From: Dissophora ornata
Taxonomy: Eukaryota > Mortierellomycota > Mortierellomycetes > Mortierellales > Mortierellaceae
NCBI GenBank assembly: GCA_025201705.1
Contig: MU616671.1
Location: 1 to 59,721 of the forward strand
Length of the DNA stretch: 59,721 nucleotides
Reading direction: 5' to 3'
This document shows positions 55,692 to 59,721 of this stretch, one piece after another. Made by a program: the position numbers and the translations under genes. The notes below the pieces were generated by a model that worked only from the letters and a program-made list of their open reading frames with translations, did no database searches and was not told where the DNA came from. Positions within the stretch are counted from its first letter, which is position 1. The number at the start of each line of letters is the position of its first letter.

Positions 55692-58600
55692 TTACGCAGA
55701 AGTCATAGTGCCGTCTTCATCCACGTACACCTGCTGCCTTCTTTCGTGATCCTCCTCCATAAACGCATCTGGATCATAGAGCTCGGGATCACAAACCACG
55801 CCCATCGATATGTCTTCATCCTCTTCCTCGGCTTTATCCTTGTCCTTACCCTCACCCTTGTTCTCCTTATCCTTCACCAATGCCATCTGTGGAGTCTCTT
55901 CCTCCCCTTTCTTCGATATGACACGTTGCAAAGACTCGGCCGTCTGCCTCTGAGCCAAGAAACAGTACCGCAAGTCATCCTCCTTCACCTGCTCTCCATT
56001 ATTCCGTTGCGAGTCCGCAGCAGCTGACGCTGTCGTCACCGTCGCAGAGTCCAGCGCTTTGGATACAACAGATTCAAACTCTCCTTGGTTGTTATTGTTG
56101 CAAATGTCACTGTCCATAGAGTCGTCATCAAGGATCTCGATAGAGGTAGATGTAGGGTCGGAGAGGGACTTGCGGCTCTTGCTAGCTATCATAGAGTCCT
56201 TTTGACGACCGTCATTGCTGCTGCCGGTTCGAGTCGAACGACCCGTCCCTGGACGGTTGGACCCGGTGGCGGCGGCAGAGTTGCGTTCAAAGAGTTCGAA
56301 GCATGGGACTTCTACGGTGTCTTGGAGGAGGTAGTAATGCACAAAGGTCTAAAATAAAAAGGGCAGCGGGGGGGAGGGGTGAGAAGGAGGAGGAGGAGGG
56401 ACATTGTGAGTTGACGATTCGATTGTCAATGGTGAACAAATTGAGAGCCCCTCCACGCGCATGGCAAAAAAGAAGTGGAGGAAACATGGAATGCAGCAGC
56501 AGCCTTACCTCCTTGGTCTGCCCGATACGATGGACTCGACTGACGGCTTGGGCCTGTAGGGCTGGGTTCACAAGAGGTTCGCAGATAAAGACGTGTGTTG
56601 CCTGGAGCAATGTCAAACCACTACTCGGTGAAAACAGATATCTTTGTTAATTACTGCGCATTGGAGAGAAAGAGAGAGAGAGAAAGACAACAGCGACCCC
56701 CCCAAGAAAACAATGGGAAGCAGAGAACGCAACAAAAAAAAAAAAAGAGGGACTTACGCAGACTGCGACTTGGCATGGAGCATAAAGACGTGTTTGTCCT
56801 TGTTCGTCTTGAACTCATGCACCGCCGATTTGTTCGAAGCCCCATCCAGTCTCACGAACCCGACCTGATTGATTGTCAGACTGTCCGTCAACAGATGCAA
56901 CAGGTTCGACCACTGCGAGAACACCAAACATTTAACCGCTGGATCTTCTTGGATCAGGAACCGGATATGACGCACGATGCTGTCGATTTTGCTGCCGTAG
57001 CCGGTTTCAACTTTCACCTGACGAATCTGCTCGGGCACTTGGTGGATATGGTCCGATATGGACTTTGATGATTCAGTGGAAGAAGAGGAAAGAGCTGCGT
57101 GGAACTGAGTCAAGTCCAGTCGCGGTTGCTCCTTGTCCGTTCCCGAAATGGACGACAAAGTTCGCGTACTCTCCTTCTTGAACGACGATGAATGTGTCAT
57201 GCTGACGGACGTCAACCGATTCTTCGAGATATGACTCTTGCACGACGGACACTTGCTGTGAGTCTTTGTCCATTCTGTCAGGCACGTCTCGCAAAAGACG
57301 TGGCCACACTCGGTCATGAGGCCATAGTGATACCTGTCGCTACAAATCAGACACAAGCGGTCCTCAGAGTCTTCGCCATCCACATCGTCACGGTCTTGAT
57401 CCTCCTTGGCCATGGATTCAGCAATATGTTCGAGGTAACGTTGCTTCGATGTGAGTTTTGAGATGTCGTTAGAGAGGACAGTCTCTTCTTCAAGACACCG
57501 GACCATTTCAGAGCCAGGGTTCTTAGAGTCGATGGCGATCACAGTATCGGAGATACCCTGCAGTTGGCGATAGTAAAGCGAACGCGCCGAGGAGAGTTCA
57601 CGAAGATGCTCGAGTTCCCTGAAAAATAATAATAATAATAAATGTAATAAAATGCAGTCAGCAAAAGCGCAAGGTCGACTCAGTCAATCGAACACTAAGA
57701 ACTTAGCAACATGACGAATAGTGAATAAAACTTACGTTTCCAAGAACTCGACCTGGCCCACATGGTCATCCATCACCGCTTTCAGCTTCCGTGCCTCCAC
57801 CAGAGCTCTTTCCTTGTCCTTGACACTACTGGCCGTCACTCCCGATCCCTTGGAGATCCCGGTCAGAGCCTCCATCATGGTCCTCACGGTCTTGAACGAA
57901 AACTCCAAATCCGGCTTTATCAAGTCAAGAATCTTTTGCTCCAATTGCTGTTCCATCGTCACCTCATCCTCCACGTACGCGCTTCCCAGCAGTCGTCTCG
58001 CTCGCTCCTCCCTCTCTTCTACCATAGCGGCGTGATTCTTGTAATCCCTGGCCTTTGTCACATAGTTGGAAATGACAGAAGGTGCGCCCAGGAGGAGGTC
58101 TTTGCGGAGGAAGAGCATACGACCATAGTGGTGCACATAAGCCTCGGCCACATTCTGGCTCTCGAGAGAGTCTTGCAGTCCAGATCCGTTTTTGTGACCG
58201 CCAGAGCCGGTATCATCGCCGTCGCTGCCATGGTGATCGGACAAGGGCTCGGTCAGAGTCCCGAGAAGACGGGATCTCCAGTCTTCAAGGATAAACTGTT
58301 GTTTGTTCATCAACTCGACCAAGTACTGGAACTGCCCCAACAGTTTTGCCAAAACCGCACTGCTGCTGCTGCTGCTGCTGTTGCTGCCATTGGGCACAGT
58401 CACCGTAGGTTTCTTGATCGCGACATTCATCTTTTCCAAAGACACGGCATGCATGTTCGACAGAACCAAGTCTAGGACCTTGTCAAACTTTTGTTGCGGC
58501 ACCGCCAGCATCTGGTGACGGATCGAGGTGGCAAGGGAATAATATTCAGTCTCTTTGTCCACAAGACCAAGTTCTGCAAAAGTTGAGGCCATGAAGAAGA

Positions 58601-59721
58601 GGATGCGGTGGTGTTGTTCCTGCCAGTCGCGGAATCGGACCGAAGGGTGTACAGACCCCGAGCCATCCTTTTGTTCTTTCTGACTTCCGCCTCTCAAGTC
58701 GACTGCTGACGTGGACAGCATCAAAGCATCTTCCATGTCGTCTTCACCATCAAGGGTTCCAGCTGTGGCCTTCTCTTTACCCTTGAGAGACAACAATGAT
58801 TTTTTGTTCTTCTTTTCAAGAGCCTCTTGGACGCGTGCTCTCCAGAACTCGACATGACCACGGATTTGAGTCTCGATCTCTTCGAACAGCGCAAGGACTT
58901 TAGACCCGTCATCGGCATTGCGATCGAATTCTGTACTGAGAATTGCACGCTTAATCTTGCAGGATAGGAGGGCCTTTTGTTTGGCGTTGAGGAGGTTGCA
59001 AGTCTTTTGGAGCATGATATCGAGGACGGCGTCGATGGTGCGGACGTTCTTGCGGCCGAGTGTTTCTTTGCTCCACGTACCGATCTGTGGGTGGCAGCTA
59101 CGAGAACCCAAATTAAGAAAGTAATAGAAATAGATATATTCATTAGAATCTTCGCTCTCAAGAGTCGACTCAAGTAAACATGGCGGGCGTCCTCGGATCT
59201 TACCAAGTCTGACGAAGTCTGACAAGCCATGCCTGCAACTTATCCACATCGATCTCATGTGCGCTACTTTCCTGCATCTTTCTCATCAGCTGCCTCTTGC
59301 TGTCCTTCACCTTCCGATCCATTTCACTGAGCCAGCCTTCCAATCCCTTACAATCCTCCAGACACTCTTCCCAGACCTCCACATAATGTGCTCTCTCAAT
59401 CTCGGTCAGTTCAATCCCATACAGCAAACGATGCTGCCTAGGGATCTGCAGTTCATGCGCGACATCCCTTTTCGCATACCGATGCATGATCCTCTGATAA
59501 CTCGCCACGAAGGTCGATCGGAAACTGAACGCCGTGAGGAGTTTCCAGAGCCGTTTGTTGGAGGCGATGGGTTCTTGATGAAGGAAACGGAGGAGGGAAT
59601 GGAGGTCCTCGATGTGACGGCGGATGGGTGTGCCGCTGATGGCCCATGACATGACACGGGGGATCATGAGGGTCATGGCGGCTGCTTGGGAGACGGTTGT
59701 GCCTTCGATCATTTGAGCCTG
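55692..59721 (-). CDS. IRC20: SHPRH/Irc20-like SNF2 helicase with RING finger (5' end outside window)
   Basis: The visible 3' exons are 59721(partial)-59204, 59097-57736, 57618-56758, 56620-56509 and 56348-55692. The first visible codons read QAQMIEGTT, aligning with the DEAQM motif II of SHPRH, then MSWAISGTPIRRHIEDLHSL (motif III) and RLRQTCCHPQIGTWSKETLG. A C3HC4 RING (CLICSDRYHYGLMTECGHVF, CETCLTEW, CPSCKS) comes next. The C-terminal helicase lobe has VKCLVFSQWSNLLHLLTDSL, GLTLLQATHVFICEPLVNPA and QAVSRVHRIGQTKE. A ~200-residue Ser/Glu-rich acidic tail ends the protein. The layout, with RING inserted between helicase lobes, fits SHPRH and yeast Irc20, nuclear ubiquitin ligases linked to DNA-damage tolerance. 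The N-terminal helicase motifs lie beyond the window. Convergent with MTRR, about 200 bp apart. Confidence 0.88.

Noticed and set aside
56287..56616. Separate minus-strand ORF with VSRVHRIGQTKE
   Set aside because: It is an exon of the SHPRH-like gene read on into the following intron.
1..59721. CRISPR arrays, rRNA genes, bacterial operons
   Set aside because: None seen; the spacing, introns and gene content are eukaryotic.

Overview
The window is nuclear DNA of an early-diverging filamentous fungus, most likely Mortierellomycotina (Mortierella/Linnemannia-like). The signs are intron-rich genes with short GT-AG and several GC-AG introns, a fungal adenylate cyclase of RA-LRR-PP2C-cyclase layout, AUR1 and PalA/Rim20, a methionine synthase reductase (absent from yeasts), and decayed WD40-repeat genes of the kind common in Mortierella. 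Introns were placed by hand from splice signals and reading-frame continuity, so a few junctions are inferred.

Layout. 0.1-17.1 kb: a mitochondrial PPR protein (-), then divergently an FAD monooxygenase (+) followed by the wreck of a tandem paralogue, the inositol-phosphorylceramide synthase AUR1 (+), and a large 10-exon gene (+) for a protein with six UBR-type zinc-finger modules and a C-terminal pair of MIR-like motifs. 17.1-29.0 kb: an accessory, repeat-rich island. It holds WD40 remnants, a tyrosine-recombinase remnant, a broken PIF/Harbinger-type transposase with a 10-N assembly gap plus a second 5' fragment of it, and a ~1.6 kb direct segmental duplication carrying two copies (one frameshifted, one intact) of an unrecognised one-TM protein. 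29.0-59.7 kb: dense conserved genes, mostly on the minus strand: PalA/Rim20, SKP1, a PH-Sec7-PH protein, mitochondrial uS7, an HDAC3/Hos2-type deacetylase, adenylate cyclase CYR1 and an F-box/LRR protein. Then come MTRR (+) and a 5'-truncated SHPRH/Irc20-like SNF2-RING protein (-).

How the genes relate. There are no operons. Themes recur: ubiquitin signalling (UBR array, SKP1, F-box, SHPRH-like), environmental sensing (PalA for pH, CYR1 for cAMP) and membrane traffic (Sec7, BRO1). Three signalling or ATPase proteins appear to have lost a catalytic residue: CYR1 has Asp to Ala at a metal site, the Sec7 domain lacks the Glu finger, and the SHPRH-like protein has Gln where the DExx Glu is expected. 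The UBRx6-MIR protein is the best candidate for something undescribed.
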